This document shows positions 1 through 11,800 of a stretch of DNA of 64,000 bases, piece by piece. The DNA comes from Ctena decussata. Its lineage: Eukaryota; Mollusca; Bivalvia; Lucinida; Lucinidae. The notes beneath the pieces were generated by a model, which worked only from the letters and a program-made list of their open reading frames with translations, was not told where the DNA came from and ran no database searches. Within the stretch, counting starts at the first letter, position 1. Every line of letters starts with the position of its first letter. The stretch spans positions 9,431,501 to 9,495,500 of the forward strand of contig OZ022498.1 of assembly GCA_963989385.1 (NCBI GenBank), read 5' to 3'. The translations under genes were made by a program, and so were the position numbers.

Positions 1-1290
1 AATTGGTAAATTGGCATCTGGCTATCGTTTGCTGGTTTCCTATGTGCTTTAATCGTCTGAAAGCGTCTAAAATCGAATTGGCATCTGACTGCCAGTTGTC
101 AGTTGCAAGTTCACAAGAATTAGCGAATTGGCATCTGGATGTCGTTTGCCGGTTTCCTATTTAGCTGTTATCGTCTTAAACACTCATCTGGTTGCCAGTT
201 GCCAGTTTACAATTCATAAAAATTTTCGAATTGGCATCTGGGCGCCGTTTACCGGTTCCATATGTAACTTTAATTGTCTGAAACCGTCTCAAATCGAATT
301 GGCATCTGACTGCCAGTTGCCAGTTGACAATAATTTGCGAATTGGCATCTGCATGTCGTTGTCGGTTTCCTATTAAGTTTAAATCGTCTTAAACCCTCTC
401 AAATCGAACTGGCATCTGGCTGCCAGTTGCCAGTTGCAAATACATAAGAATTTGCGATTTGGCATCTGGCTGCCGTTTGCCGGTTTCCTATGTTGCTTTA
501 ATCGTCGTAAACCCTCGGAAATCGAATTGGTATCTTGCTGCCAATTGCCATTTGCCATATCGCAAGAAAGTTCGAATTGTCATCTGGATGTCGTTTGCCG
601 GTTTCCTATGTACCTTTAATCGTCTTAAACCCTCGGATATCGAATTGGCATCTGGCTGCCAGTTGCCAGTTGCCATATCGCAAGAAGTTTCGAATTGTCA
701 TCTGGATGTCGTTTGCCGGTTTCCTATTTACCTTTAATCGTCTTAATTCCTTTCGAATAGAATTGGCATCTGTATGCCAGTTGCCAGTTTCCAGTTCAGA
801 ATTAGCGAATTGTCATCTGGCCGCCGTTTGCCGGTTTCCTATGTAACCTTAATCGTCTTAAATCCTCTCAAATCGAATTGGCACGTGGCTACCAGTTGCC
901 AGTTGCAAATTCACAATAATTTGCGAATTGGCATCTGGCTGCCAGTTGCCAGTTGCCAATTGACTAGATTTTGCGAATCGACATCTTGAAGCCGTTTGCC
1001 AGTTGCCTATCCACCTGGTATGCTCTAAAACCCTATCGATTCGAATTGGCATCTAGCTGCCAGTTGCCTGTTGCCAATTCGCGAGAATTGTCGAATTGGC
1101 ATCTAGAATGTGAAGCTAGCTGCCATTTGCCAATTGCCGATTGAATAGGCAAATGGCAACTGGCAACTGGCAGCAAGTTCGCGAGAATTGGCGAATTGGC
1201 ATCTAGAATGTGAAGTTAGCTGCCATTTGCCAATTGCCGATTGAATATGCAAATGGCAACTGGCAACTGGCAGCCAACTTCACGAACATT
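1..1290. repeat. Minisatellite, ~105-122 bp dimeric unit
   Basis: Tandem alternation of two related monomers, one carrying GGCATCTGGCTGCCAGTTGC and one carrying GCCGTTTGCCGGTTTCCTAT. The second motif recurs about every 105-122 bp from ~24 to ~840. Open frames across it are only the repeat read in different frames. The last two units (about 1096-1290) have a different layout, with the GCTGCCA/TGGCAGC motif in inverted orientation, so each can fold into a hairpin. The array continues left of the window. Confidence 0.9.
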
Positions 1291-1332
1291 GAGAATGATT
1301 GTATTTTTTTTCTTTCATTTTTGGTTTAACCA

Positions 1333-1355
1333 NNNNNNNNNNNNNNNNNNNNNNN
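1333..1355. other. Assembly gap (23 N)
   Basis: A run of 23 N just after the end of the minisatellite. The true distance across it is unknown, so the edge of the minisatellite may not be at its natural junction. Confidence 0.99.
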
Positions 1356-2838
1356 ATCATACAAACGACTTCTTTAGAACCATCATGTGGCTGATATTTT
1401 GCAGGAAGCAAATGGGGCACCTCCCTATTTCTCTAGGAGCCAAGTCAGCTAAAATTTGAAAGAGGTGGCACCCTCTGCTATCCTTAGCTTGACTACGTTT
1501 TCTTCTAGCCATAACCTTCTGAAAGGAGGTTTGCTTGTTCTGCTCTCAAAATTTTATTGTCATGATGCTTTAATTCACATGTGAACCGAGCTACCCTATG
1601 ACTGAGAAACAACACCATTAAGGCATACATTTTTGCATTGTTATGCTTCAGTGGAAGTCATGTTTTGAAGCAATGCCATTCTTTTTCCGCTCTAGGGATA
1701 TCGTTTCAATACAGGTGTTACTAATTAGAACCATAATGCACCAAAACGACTTTCTGTTCAATATTTTTGTCCATTAAATGGCATAGTGGTTTAGATTTAA
1801 ATGTCCAAGAAACTAACAAAATAAGTTTCGCACTCAAAACTGATTGGCATGATATTGTGTATATATACAATGCTTCATGCTACCCCATGCGGAAAAAAAT
1901 GTCCAAAGAAATATAATCTTGAAATAAAACATGTAAACAAACACCATTTTAGGTCAAATGCCTGCTCTTTGCCTTAATATTACTTAACTATAGTCTACAG
2001 GTATTCAGTAATAATAAATTAAAACAAACTTTGGACTGCAAGTTTCTTTTACTACCACATAGTATCGCCTTTCTACCTTTCTTTTAACTTTATGGTGCTA
2101 TTTCCAGTTTGGTATTGTGGGTTGGTTGTTGCACAGATAGAATCAATTTCCTAAATGTTCCCTTTTCCACTATTTTGATCTGTTTTGGCCTTTTCTTGTA
2201 AAAATTTTATATAAAATCAAAGATTTAAATTGTTTTGCCTTATCGCATGTATTTTCACCAAAGTAACGTAAATAACAGGCTAAAAAGTATGAGTTATTTT
2301 ACTCTGCTGACACAAGTGTAAAGTGACGTGTGGCTAGAGTGAAACGCTCTCTCTCTCTCTCTTACTTCATCATAATGAAAATCAGGTTTGGGATCATTTG
2401 GACTCATTCTGAACCAAAGGGAAAGAAGCGCACACATAGATTGACAAAATTCGCGAAAGACACACACGGTAAACTGAATGAACAGCTCTTTCCCAAACAG
2501 TACTACCATGGCACTTTACACTAGCTGCAGTGTAGTAAAGGTAACACTTACTTTTTAACCTGTTATGTACGTTACTTTGGTTTAAATATATGCTAAACGG
2601 CCAACACATTTTAACCATAATTTTAATATTGCTTTTAAAAAAAGTTAAACAGATAAATTAATGTAAACGGGCAGCGATCTGGAATGTATTCAATCGGTTC
2701 AACTCTCCCATGACACAAAACTAGAAATAGTTACATAAAGTAAACAGCCAAGTACTCAAAAAATACTAGCAAGTAGCAAAATAAACATGCAGCTCATTCC
2801 ATGCAGATGACCTCAAAGCTAGCCTTAAACAAACATAA

Positions 2839-3057
2839 CCAGACACACACAACGTCTGTTTTCAACAAGATTATGGCGAATTAACAGACAAAATAAAACA
2901 ATATTTCGAAGACAACAGAAAAGTGGACAGCACAAAGTTTAACATCGATACGCAACAATGGATGCACCGCCTTGGAAATATCACTGATAAATTATGTACG
3001 GTGGGTTTCAACGGATTTCACATACATGTAAAAATAACTGAAACTAATCAGGCCTAG
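2839..3057 (+). pseudogene. Short open-frame fragment, inverted partner at 3423-3549
   Basis: A stop-to-stop frame of about 72 codons without a convincing start. Its central ~40 codons (~2868-2993) are repeated in inverted orientation at 3423-3549, where the reverse-complement frame keeps the same protein text (for example EDNRKVDST and QWMHRLGNIT) but has a TAG stop and several substitutions. The protein family is not recognised. It may be an exon or a piece of a transposon ORF copied head-to-head. The low AT content of the shared block compared with its surroundings fits former coding sequence. Confidence 0.35.
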
Positions 3058-3549
3058 GCGTATTTTGCGTTTGCAACATTTAATCTCAAGGATTGTTTTC
3101 CAATAAAAGTTACAAACGCTACCTTTCTGAGTATAAAACCGTAAATTATTATATCTTAGTTTGTAGTGTGTGATTCTTAAAAATCATTAGGATATTAATG
3201 AATATAAATACCTTTAGTACTTTTCCATGTACAGATCAATTCACGAGCGCTTCTCTCTCTTTTTTTTAATTTTTGGGACAATTTCAGTTTTTCTTATCAT
3301 GTAAACAACACTGTTTGCTGTGTGAGTAGGCAACTAAACTATGCAAAAATTATTTTTTTAACGTTACCTATTAAATATATAATTATCAGTGATATTTTCC
3401 AAGACTTACGTTACATATCAAATATGTAATATCAGTGATATTTCCAAGGCGGTGCATCCATTGTGGTGTACCGATGTCAAACTACGTGCTGTCCACTTTT
3501 CTGTTGTCTTCAAAACATTGGTTCATTTTGTCTGTTAATTCGCAATAAT

Positions 3550-4374
3550 CCTGTTAATAAATATATAAAGCACAACTGCGTTGTTTAACAGGCAACCTTT
3601 CTAAAGAGTGTAATCTTGGGGAATGAATGATAGTCGTTTTATGCAAACATGTTAACCTGTTAAGTACGTTACTTTGCTTAAGATATGTGCTGTAAGGTCA
3701 AAAATGTGAAACTGTTCTGTTGTGTCATGTTTAGTATGATCTTAATGAAACAGGTCAAATTTTTCAGTTGTAAATATCTTATTAGCTACTTTTTGTCAAA
3801 TGACTTCGAAGCCACTAACAATGACCATGATGACTAGGTGTGCTTTTGTTCAACAGTACAAGGTTGACCAAGTATAAAAACTACGAGTCTCAAATTTATT
3901 TTGTTAGTAAGGTATTGAAAAGGACAAATTAGACAGTTTGGAAATTGAATATTAGGGCCTTTTTATAAAAGTCTTCGTAAAAAAAGCAACAGCTTAAGTT
4001 CTGTTTTAAGTTTTCAAGGGATACATGCATTGTTATAACAAAAATAACAGCACCGAAGTTCTTAATTGTTTTCTGTGTAGTGTAGCTTTATGCAAAGCAT
4101 ATTAAGTATTCTTAAAGAAAACATTGACATTTGATACATTTAAATCGTTACGACATCTTTCTTAACGATTCTTACTTTATATATTTAATAGGGTAACGTA
4201 AATAACTGGCCATTACAGAGTTATGCAAAATTTGCCAAGGTGGCAAACGCTGAATCTGATCACTACAGATCAAGACAATCATTTTTATATATAAAAACAA
4301 ATGTTACACTCCCTAGACCACAATCTTCCTTTTCTAGGCCACTTATGGAATCCCATTTGCTCCTCTATAGGTAG
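3550..4374. other. AT-rich DNA, nothing recognised
   Basis: No ORF of useful size. Two copies of an AACGTAAATAAC / GTACGTTACTTTG-like motif (around 3656 and 4195) are in inverted orientation and match the motifs near 2260 and 2570, so this stretch probably belongs to the same inverted-repeat element family. Confidence 0.4.
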
Positions 4375-4550
4375 TCTTTTTTCATCGCTTAATTTGACTA
4401 TTTTGACAACAAAAATTAACGAGCAGAAAATTCAAACCTAGTTTCTGAAGGTTTAGATTATTCAAAAATACATTCAAACTAAGTATAGCAGAGGTTGCCA
4501 CCTCCGACCCTTATTTTGGCAAGATAGGCGATTTTGGCTCCTGGAGCCCT

Positions 4551-4984
4551 ATATAAAATAACTAAAATCATTCCGGTCCAATCGCAAACAGGCCTTAAGT
4601 GGAGGGGTAAATTTGGGGAAATGACCTAAAATTTCAGACACAGGGACCCTTTGAGCTAGGTAGCTAATTTTTCATAAGATTATTGAAGATAATGTACTGA
4701 TAACATATTTGTAGTTTTTATGAAAATTACACGACAATTTTAGTTGCCATGGCAACCGTTCATGAAAAAATTCAAATGACATTTCCTCTGAAACTAGGCA
4801 GCCAATAATTTTAGTCGAATTTCATATTTAGCATTTATATGGTGTGTTTAAAAAATAGCTAAAATGGCCATGATTTTTTTTTACCGCGGTGGTTTATAAA
4901 AATGTCATTTGCATTGGTTGCTTAAAGCACGCTAAAAATTAAATTTTAGAACAAACACCTACCACCTACTTAAAGGCTAGGTAG
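4551..4984. other. Non-coding stretch, nothing recognised
   Basis: No open frame, tandem repeat or terminal inverted repeat was seen between the right arm of the long inverted repeat and the first satellite unit. Confidence 0.4.
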
Positions 4985-5119
4985 ACTATAAAAGCAGAAT
5001 TAGAATCTGTGCAATAGAAGATTCGCATATAGCACATCCACGATCATTTTTACTTCTAAAACTAATGGTATAGATTTTAAAATCTATGCCATTATCTCAG
5101 TAATGGACAAATTCACTGC

Positions 5120-5273
5120 CAGGAGGTGCAGCCATGGAATCGTTCCACTGAGTCTCTTGGAGATCATTATTACGAGAATGGAAACAACAACAGCACGAAA
5201 TGCCCAGTCGAATATGCGCATAGATTCGTTCCGCTGAGCCTCTTGGAGACCATCTTTACGACAATCGAATCAA
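5120..5273 (+). repeat. ~50-bp direct duplication at satellite border
   Basis: Two diverged copies of a ~50-bp block (around 5135-5185 and 5225-5275), each with ATTCGTTCC or ATCGTTCC, CTGAG, CTCTTGGAGA and TTACGA. They sit between an isolated satellite-like unit (4985-5088) and the fold-back end at 5274. Confidence 0.55.
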
Positions 5274-5329
5274 ACGATTGATATGTTAGTTCCTTATTCC
5301 TTTTTCCCTTTTCCTATTTCCTTATTCCT

Positions 5330-7560
5330 TTTTCCTTATTCGACTATCAGGTTCAAAGAACTTTGCGACTGTACATAGGAAGATTCGCATACAGCAAATT
5401 CATGACTACTTTTACTTCTAAGAATAATGGTATAGATTTCCAAATCTCAACGGTACAAACTGCGAATAAAAAAAAGGGAAATGAACGAAAAATTCCTTTT
5501 TCCTTATTCGATTTTGAGGTCCACAGAACTACGTGAAGCTATGCAATAGAACATTCACATATAGCGCATTCACGATCATTTTCACTTCCTAGTATATTGA
5601 TATAGATTTCCGAATTTCAAAGCAAACAAAAAGCGAATAAGGAAAAAGGAATTGAACGAAAAATTCCTTTTTCCTTATTCGATTTTCAGGCTCATAGAAT
5701 TTTGCAGATCTATGCAATAGAAGATTCGCATATAGCACATCCACGATCATTTTTACTTCTAAAAATAATGGTATAGATTTCAAAAGCTGAATAGTACAAA
5801 TTCCGAATAAGGAAAAAGGAAATGAAACAAAAATTCCTTTGTCCTTATTTGATTTTAAGGTCCATAGAACTTAGTGCAGCTATGCAATAGAACATTCACA
5901 TATAGCGCATTCACGATCATTTTTACTTCTAAGCATAGTGATATAGATATCCGAATTTCAAAAGTACAAACTGGAATAAGGAAAAAGGAAATGAATGAAA
6001 AATTCTTTTTTCCATATTGAATTTCCAGGCTCATAGAACTTTGCGAAGCTATGCAAAAGAACATTCACATATAGCGCATTCGCGATCATATTTACTTCTA
6101 AGCGTAGTGATATAGGTTTCCGATTTCAAAGGTTCAAACTGCACATAAGGAAAAAGGAAATGAATGAAAAATTCCTTTTTCCTTATACAGTTTTCAGACT
6201 CGTAGATCTCTGTGGGTCTGTGCAATAGAAGATTCGCATATAGCACATTCTTGATCATTTTTACTTCTATGCATAATGGTAAAGATATTCAAAGCTCAAC
6301 GTTACAAACTGCGAATAAGGAAAAAGGAAATGAATCGAAATTTCCTTATTCGATTTTGAGGTCCATAGAACTTAGTGAAGATATGCAATAGAACATTCAC
6401 ATATAGCGCATTCACGATCATTTTTACTTCTAAGCATAGTGATATAGATATCCGAATTTCAAAAGTACAAACTGGAATAAGGAAAAAGGAAATGAATGAA
6501 AAATTCCTTTTTCCTTATTGGATTTCCAGGCTCATAGAACTTTGCGAAGCTATGCAAAAGAACATTCACATATAGCGCATTCACGATCATATTTACTTCT
6601 AAGCGTAGTGATATAGGTTTCCGGATTTCAAAGGTTCAAACTGCGAATAAGGAAAAAGGAAATGAATGAAAAATTCCTTTTTCCTTATTCAGTTTTCAGG
6701 CTCATAGAACTCTGCGGGTCTGTGCAAGTGAAGATTAGCCTATAGCACATTCTTGACCATTTTTACTTCTAAGCATAATGGATAAGATATTCAAAGCTCA
6801 ATGGTACAAACTGCGAATAAGGAAAAAGAAAATTAATCAAAATTTCCTTATTCGATTTTGAGGTCCATAGAACTTAGTGAAGCTATGTAATAGAACAGTC
6901 ACATATAGCACATTCACGGTCATTTTTACTTCTAAGCGTAGTGATATAGATATCCGAAGTTCAAAGGTACAACTGCGAATAAGGAAAAAGGAAGTGAATG
7001 AAAAATTCTTTTTTCCTTATTCGATTTTCAGGCTCATAAAGCTTTGCGAAGCTATGCAAAAGAACATTCACATTTAGTGCATTAACGATCATTTTTACTT
7101 CTAAGCGTAGTGATATAGATTTCCGGATTTTACAGGTATAAAGTTTTAAAACTGCGAATAAGGGAAAAAAGAAATGAATGAAAAACTACCATGTTCATAT
7201 TGTACATATGTTAGTCATAACCTCATGTGACTGTACAGACTTAAGTGTAATAGTATATGTTCGTTCGTTCCTTATTCGATTTTCAGGGCCAAGGAACTTA
7301 AAGAAGCTATGCAATAGAACATTCACATATAGCGCATTCACGATCATTTTTACTTCTAAGCATAATGATATAGGTTTCCGAATTTCAACAGTACAAACTG
7401 CGAATAAGGAAACAGGAAATGAATGAAAACTTCGTTTTTCCTTTTTTGATTTTGAGTTCCATAGATTTTAGCGAAGCTATGCAGTAGAACATTCGAATAA
7501 AGCGCATTCATGATTATTTTTACTTCAAAGCATAGTGGTATAGTTCTCGCATCACGCGTT
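5330..7560 (+). repeat. Left satellite arm, two ~150-bp variants
   Basis: Tandem units of roughly 145-165 bp. Each unit has AGCTATGCAATAGAACATTC, ATATAGCGCATTCACGATCA, TTTTTACTTCTAAGC, a GTGATATAGA or GTATAGATTTCC block, ACAAACTGCGAATAAGG, and then a purine-rich and a pyrimidine-rich stretch that are inverted copies of each other. Two unit types (AACATTCACATATAGCGC and GATTCGCATATAGCAC) alternate loosely. Many short open frames are by-products of the repeat. A short non-satellite insertion lies at about 7185-7265. Confidence 0.9.
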
Positions 7561-7609
7561 ATCAAACTCCTTCATCATGTGTTCAAGAGCATAGGGTAAA
7601 ACCAATCCG

Positions 7610-7897
7610 CCAATTTTCGCTTCCTGCTGAGGCTGTCCATCATTTCCTGTTTCCCCTAAGACTGTCCGCGACCTCTTGCTTCCTACCGAGACCACTTTCT
7701 AGGATAAATGGCTTCCAACCGAGACTGAACGCCTGATTTTGCTTCCTGCCGAGAGTCTCGACCGGTAGCAGAATCACTCGTACAGTCTCATTAAGAAGCC
7801 ATTTTCTACGGAGGGTAGTCTCGGAGGAAGCAGAATCACGCGGCCAGTATCAACAGAAGCAGGAATGACGGGCGTCTCGACAGGAAGCGAAAATTGG
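7610..7897. mobile_element. 288-bp fully palindromic element
   Basis: Begins CCAATTTTCGCTTCCTG and ends with the reverse complement CAGGAAGCGAAAATTGG. Similarity between the arms extends to the centre (~7753), through repeated CTTCCTGCCGAGA / TCTCGGAGGAAGC motifs. No ORF, so a non-autonomous hairpin element. No clear target duplication. Confidence 0.7.
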
Positions 7898-7984
7898 AAG
7901 ACTAGTTAATAGCCTGTGATGAGATTTTACGAACTCTCAGTCTGTGTTATCGGCCTGGCAAATCTTTCATTCTGCAGTATTGTA

Positions 7985-8602
7985 TTTTCGTAGAAGAGAT
8001 AATTGCTGAAGAACAGTCTGGTATCAGAGCCGGAAGAAGCACCACAGAACAGTTTTTCAACCTCAGAATACTGTGTGAAAAGTACCTTCAGCACCAGCAA
8101 AATCTGTACCATGTCTTCATAGCTTTCAAAAAAAAGCTACCATGCGAAAGAACAATATCAATGCCAGCCTAATTCGGGCCAGTGAGCACCTGTTCAAAAA
8201 GGCTTCAATTTCAGTCCAGATGAATGGCAGCACAGGAGAATGGTTCAGAACTACAGTTAAAGTTAGGCAGGGATACCTTATTTCACCCACCCTCTTCAAC
8301 ATTTTTCTCGAAAGGATCATGTCTGATGCTCTTGAAGAACATGATGGAAAGGTTAGCATAGGTGGCATTGCTATTACCAATCTGCGGTTTGCCGATGACA
8401 TTAATGCTCTTGCTGAGGAGGAGCAGGAACTAGAAGCCCTAGAGGAAGGTCTCGATAAAACCTGCACAAGGTACAAAATGGAGATATGTGCTGAAAAACC
8501 CAAACTGATGACAAATAACACCGATGGCATCCAAAGGGATATCAAGTTAAAAGGACAGAAGTTGGTAACCGTGACAAGTCTCAAATACCTAGGTGCAATT
8601 GT
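7985..8602 (+). pseudogene. Degraded non-LTR retrotransposon reverse transcriptase
   Basis: A fragment of LINE ORF2 reverse transcriptase. The 5' part (~7985-8135) encodes EEIIAEEQSGIRAGRSTTEQ and LRILCEKYLQHQQ, then FIAFKK, where related elements usually have FIDFKKAFD. The reading then jumps frame at ~8135: about a dozen codons, including the rest of the first active-site block, are deleted. The second part (8142-8602) is open and carries the VRQG...SPTLFNIFLE block and the FADD active-site box. The frame ends when it enters a satellite unit (from ~8602). It lacks endonuclease, thumb and 3' end, so it is a dead 5'/3'-truncated copy. The RTE-like clade assignment is tentative. Confidence 0.8.
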
Positions 8603-8635
8603 ATATCACTATGCTAGGAAGTAAAATTGATCATG

Positions 8636-8829
8636 TGTCACAGGGTATTGGTTAGGTATAAGATACACTTGTACTGCCTTGCGGTACAAGCCGGCTTTTA
8701 TAGCGACGTGGTAGAGTGCGAGACTTTAGATCGAAAGGTCCCGGGTTCGATCCTCGGCCCGGGCGTGAGATTTTTTAAGAGTCCGTGACAAATGGCGCCC
8801 AACGTAAATGACCCACATGTGCATTAGAA
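8636..8829 (+). mobile_element. TRIM copy 1: one LTR plus primer-binding site, truncated
   Basis: A 155-bp LTR (8636-8790) begins TGTCAC and ends GTGACA. Directly after it is TGGCGCCCAACGT (8793-8805), which resembles a tRNA-Lys primer-binding site. The LTR holds tRNA-like Pol III elements: an A-box-like TAGCGACGTGG (8701-8711) and a B box GGTTCGATCC (8744-8753). Only ~40 bp of internal sequence follow before satellite resumes. CATG lies immediately on both sides (8632-8635 and 8830-8833) and the flanking satellite unit is otherwise continuous, so this may be an insertion of an incomplete cDNA. Confidence 0.7.
8700..8760 (+). promoter_or_regulatory. tRNA-like Pol III promoter in TRIM LTR
   Basis: A-box-like and B-box motifs are 32 bp apart, as in tRNA genes. 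The GTGGTAGAGTGC and CCCGGGTTCGATCC segments look like the D-arm and T-arm of a tRNA. It is conserved in the second TRIM's 5' LTR (B box ~15250) and partly in its 3' LTR (TTCAATCC variant at ~16244). Confidence 0.6.
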
Positions 8830-8833
8830 CATG

Positions 8834-11800
8834 GATGCGCTATATTTGAATGTTCTATCTAATATCTTCGCTAAGTTCTATGGACCTCAAAATCGAATAA
8901 GGAAAAAGGAAATTTTGATTCATTTCCTTTTTCCATATTCGCAGTTTGTACCGTTGAGCTTTGGAAATCTATACCATTATGCTTAGAAGTAAAAATTATC
9001 AAGAATGTGCTATATGCGAATCTTCTATTGCACAGCTTCGCAAAGTTCTATGAGCCTGAAAATCGAATAAGGAAAAAGGAATTTTTCATTTATTCCCTTT
9101 TTCCTTAAATGCTGTTTGTACCTTTGAAATTCGGATATCTACATGTGTATCACTATGCTTAGAGGAAAACATGATCGTGAATGCGCTATATTAGAATGTT
9201 CTGTGGCATAGCTTCGCTAAGTTCTATGGACCTCAGAAGTTAAATTGATCATGAATGTGCTATATGCGAATCCTCTATTGCAAAGCTTCGCAAAGTTCTA
9301 TGAGTCTGAAAATCGAATAAGCAAAAAGGAATTTTTCGTTCATTTTCTTTTTCCCTATTCACAGTTTGTACCGTCGTGCTCTGGAAATCTATACCATTAT
9401 GCTTAGAAGTAAAAATTATCAAGAATGTGCTATATGCGAATTTTCTATTGCACAGCTTCGCAAAGTTCTATGAGCCTGAAAATCGAATAGTTTTCATTTA
9501 TTTCCGTTTTCCTTAAATGCTGTTTGTACCTTTGAAATTCGGATATCTATATCACTATGCTCAGAGGAAAACATGATCGTGAATGCGCTATATTAGAAAG
9601 TTCTGTGGCATAGCTTCGCTAAGTTCTATGGACCTCAGAAGTTAAATTGATCATGAATGTGCTATATGCGAATCCTCTATTGCAAAGCTTCGCAAAGTTC
9701 TATGAGTCTGAAAATCGAATAAGCAAAAAGGAATTTTTCGTTCATTTTCTTTTTCCTTATTCGCAGTTTGTACCGTCGTGCTTTGGAAACCTATACCATT
9801 ATGCTTAGAAGTAAAAATTATCAAGAATGTGCTATATGCAAATCTTCTATTGCACAGCTTTGCAAAGTTCTATGAGTCTGAAAATTGAATAAGGAAAAAG
9901 GAATTTTTCGTTCATTTCCTTTTTCCTTATTCGCAGTATGTACCTTTGAGCTTTGGAAATCTATACCATTACTCTTAGAAGTAAAAATGATCTAGAATGT
10001 GGTATATGCGAATCTTCTATTGCACAGATCTGCAAAGTTCTATGAGCCTGAGAATCGAATAAGGCTAAGGGAATTTTTCGTTCATTTCCTTTTTCCTTAT
10101 TCGCTCTCTTTTTCTTTGAAATTCGGAAATCTATATCACGATGCTTAGGAGTAAAAATGATCGTGAATGCGCTATATGTGAATGTTCTACTGCATAGCTT
10201 CACGTAGTTCTATGGACCTCAAAATCGAATATGAAAAACGAAATTTAGATTCATTTCCTTTTTCCTTATTCGCAGTTTGTACCGTTGAGCTTTGGAAATC
10301 TATACCATTATGCTTAGAAGTAAAAATGATCAAGAATGTTCTATATGCGAATTTTCTGTTGCACAGCTTCGCAAAGATATATGAGCCTGTGTATCGAATA
10401 AGGAAATAGGATTTTTTTCAATCATTTCCTTTTTTCTTTATTCGCGGTTAGTACCTTTGGACTTCGGATATCTATTTCACTATGCTTAGAAGTAAAAAGA
10501 CCGTGACTGCGCTATATGTGAATGTTCTTTTGCATAGCTTCTTTAAGTTCCTTGGCCCTCAAAATCAAATAAGGAAAAAGAAATTTTTCATTCATTTTTT
10601 TTTCCTTATTTGCAGTTTGTACCTTTGAAATCCGGAAATCTATATCACTACGCTTTGAAGTACAAATGATCTAGAATGCACTAAATGTGAATGTTCTTTT
10701 GCATAGCTTCACTAAGTTCTATGGACCTCAAAATCGAATAAGGAAATTTTGATTCATTTCCTTTTTCCTTATTCGCAGTTTGTCCGTTCAGCTTTGAATA
10801 TCTTTACCATTATGCTTAGATGGATGGATGGATGACTTGCGATTTTACGTCCTTTTCAACAGTATTTCAGTCATATCAGGACGATGGGCTTGTGATAATG
10901 AAAGGCTGTGTGCAATGGAATCCCGTTTGCGATGGAAAGAACTCCGCCTCTGGCGGGGCTCGAACCCTCGACCGCTAGATCAGTAGGCTAGCGCTTAACC
11001 CACTGAGCTACCGGGGCTCCTATTATGCTTAGAAGTAAAAATGATCAAGAATGTGCTATATGCGAATCTTATATTGCACAGACCCGCAGAGTTCTATGAG
11101 CCTAAAAACTGAATAAGGAAAAAGGAATTTTTGATTCATTTCCTTCACTAACTTCTATGGACCTCAAAATCAAATAAGGAAAAAGGAAATTTTGATTCAT
11201 TTCCTTTTTCCTTATTCGCAGTTTGTACCGTTGAGCTTTAGAAATCTATACCATTATGCTTTGAAGTAAAAATGATCTAGAATGTGCTATATGCGAATCT
11301 TCTATGGCACAGATCCGCAAAGTTCTATGAGCCTGAAAATCGATAAGGAAAAAAGGAATTTTTCATTCATTTCCTTTTTGCCTTATTCGCAGTTTGAACC
11401 AATGAAATTCGGAAATTTAAATCACTATGCTGTGAGGTAAAAATAATCGTGAATGCGCTATATGTGAATGTTCTTTTGCATATGTTCGCAAAGTTCTATG
11501 AGCCTGATAAACGAATAAGGAAAAAGGAATTTTTCATTAATTTCCTTTTCCATATTCGCAGTTTGTACCTATGACTTCGGATATCTATATCGCTATGCTT
11601 AGAAGTAAAAATGATCGAGACTGCACTATATGTGAATGTTCTATTGTATAGCTTAACTAAGTTCTATCGACCTTAAAATCAAATAAGGCAAAGGGAAATT
11701 ATGTTTCATTTCCTTTTTCCTTATTCGGAGTTTGTACTATTCAGCTTTGGATATCTATACCAGTATTCTTAAAAGCAAGTTAAATTGATCGTGAATGTGC

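Larger units (their letters stand above)
1425..4550. repeat. Long inverted-repeat-bounded segment
   Basis: The segment at ~1425-1600 reappears, diverged and reverse-complemented, at ~4375-4550. Shared landmarks are AGGAGCCA, GAGGTGGCA, CCTCTGCTAT, an AACCTTCnGAAA block and a TTCTGCTC block in matching order. The ~2.8 kb between has no long ORF. It contains a short CT run (~2349-2361), a smaller inverted pair around AAAGTAACGTA (2256-2282 with 2556-2583), and the inverted ORF fragments listed separately. This could be a degraded DNA transposon with long terminal inverted repeats, or an old inverted duplication. No target duplication was found. Confidence 0.45.

Noticed and set aside
8700..8760. 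A functional tRNA gene in the TRIM LTR
   Set aside because: The A- and B-box and arm-like segments are present, but the acceptor ends do not pair convincingly and the block is embedded in an LTR with PBS and paired LTR copies.
10940..11020. A tRNA gene on the minus strand
   Set aside because: The tRNA-like head continues into a SINE body and tail, and the whole ~200 bp has a 12-bp target duplication.
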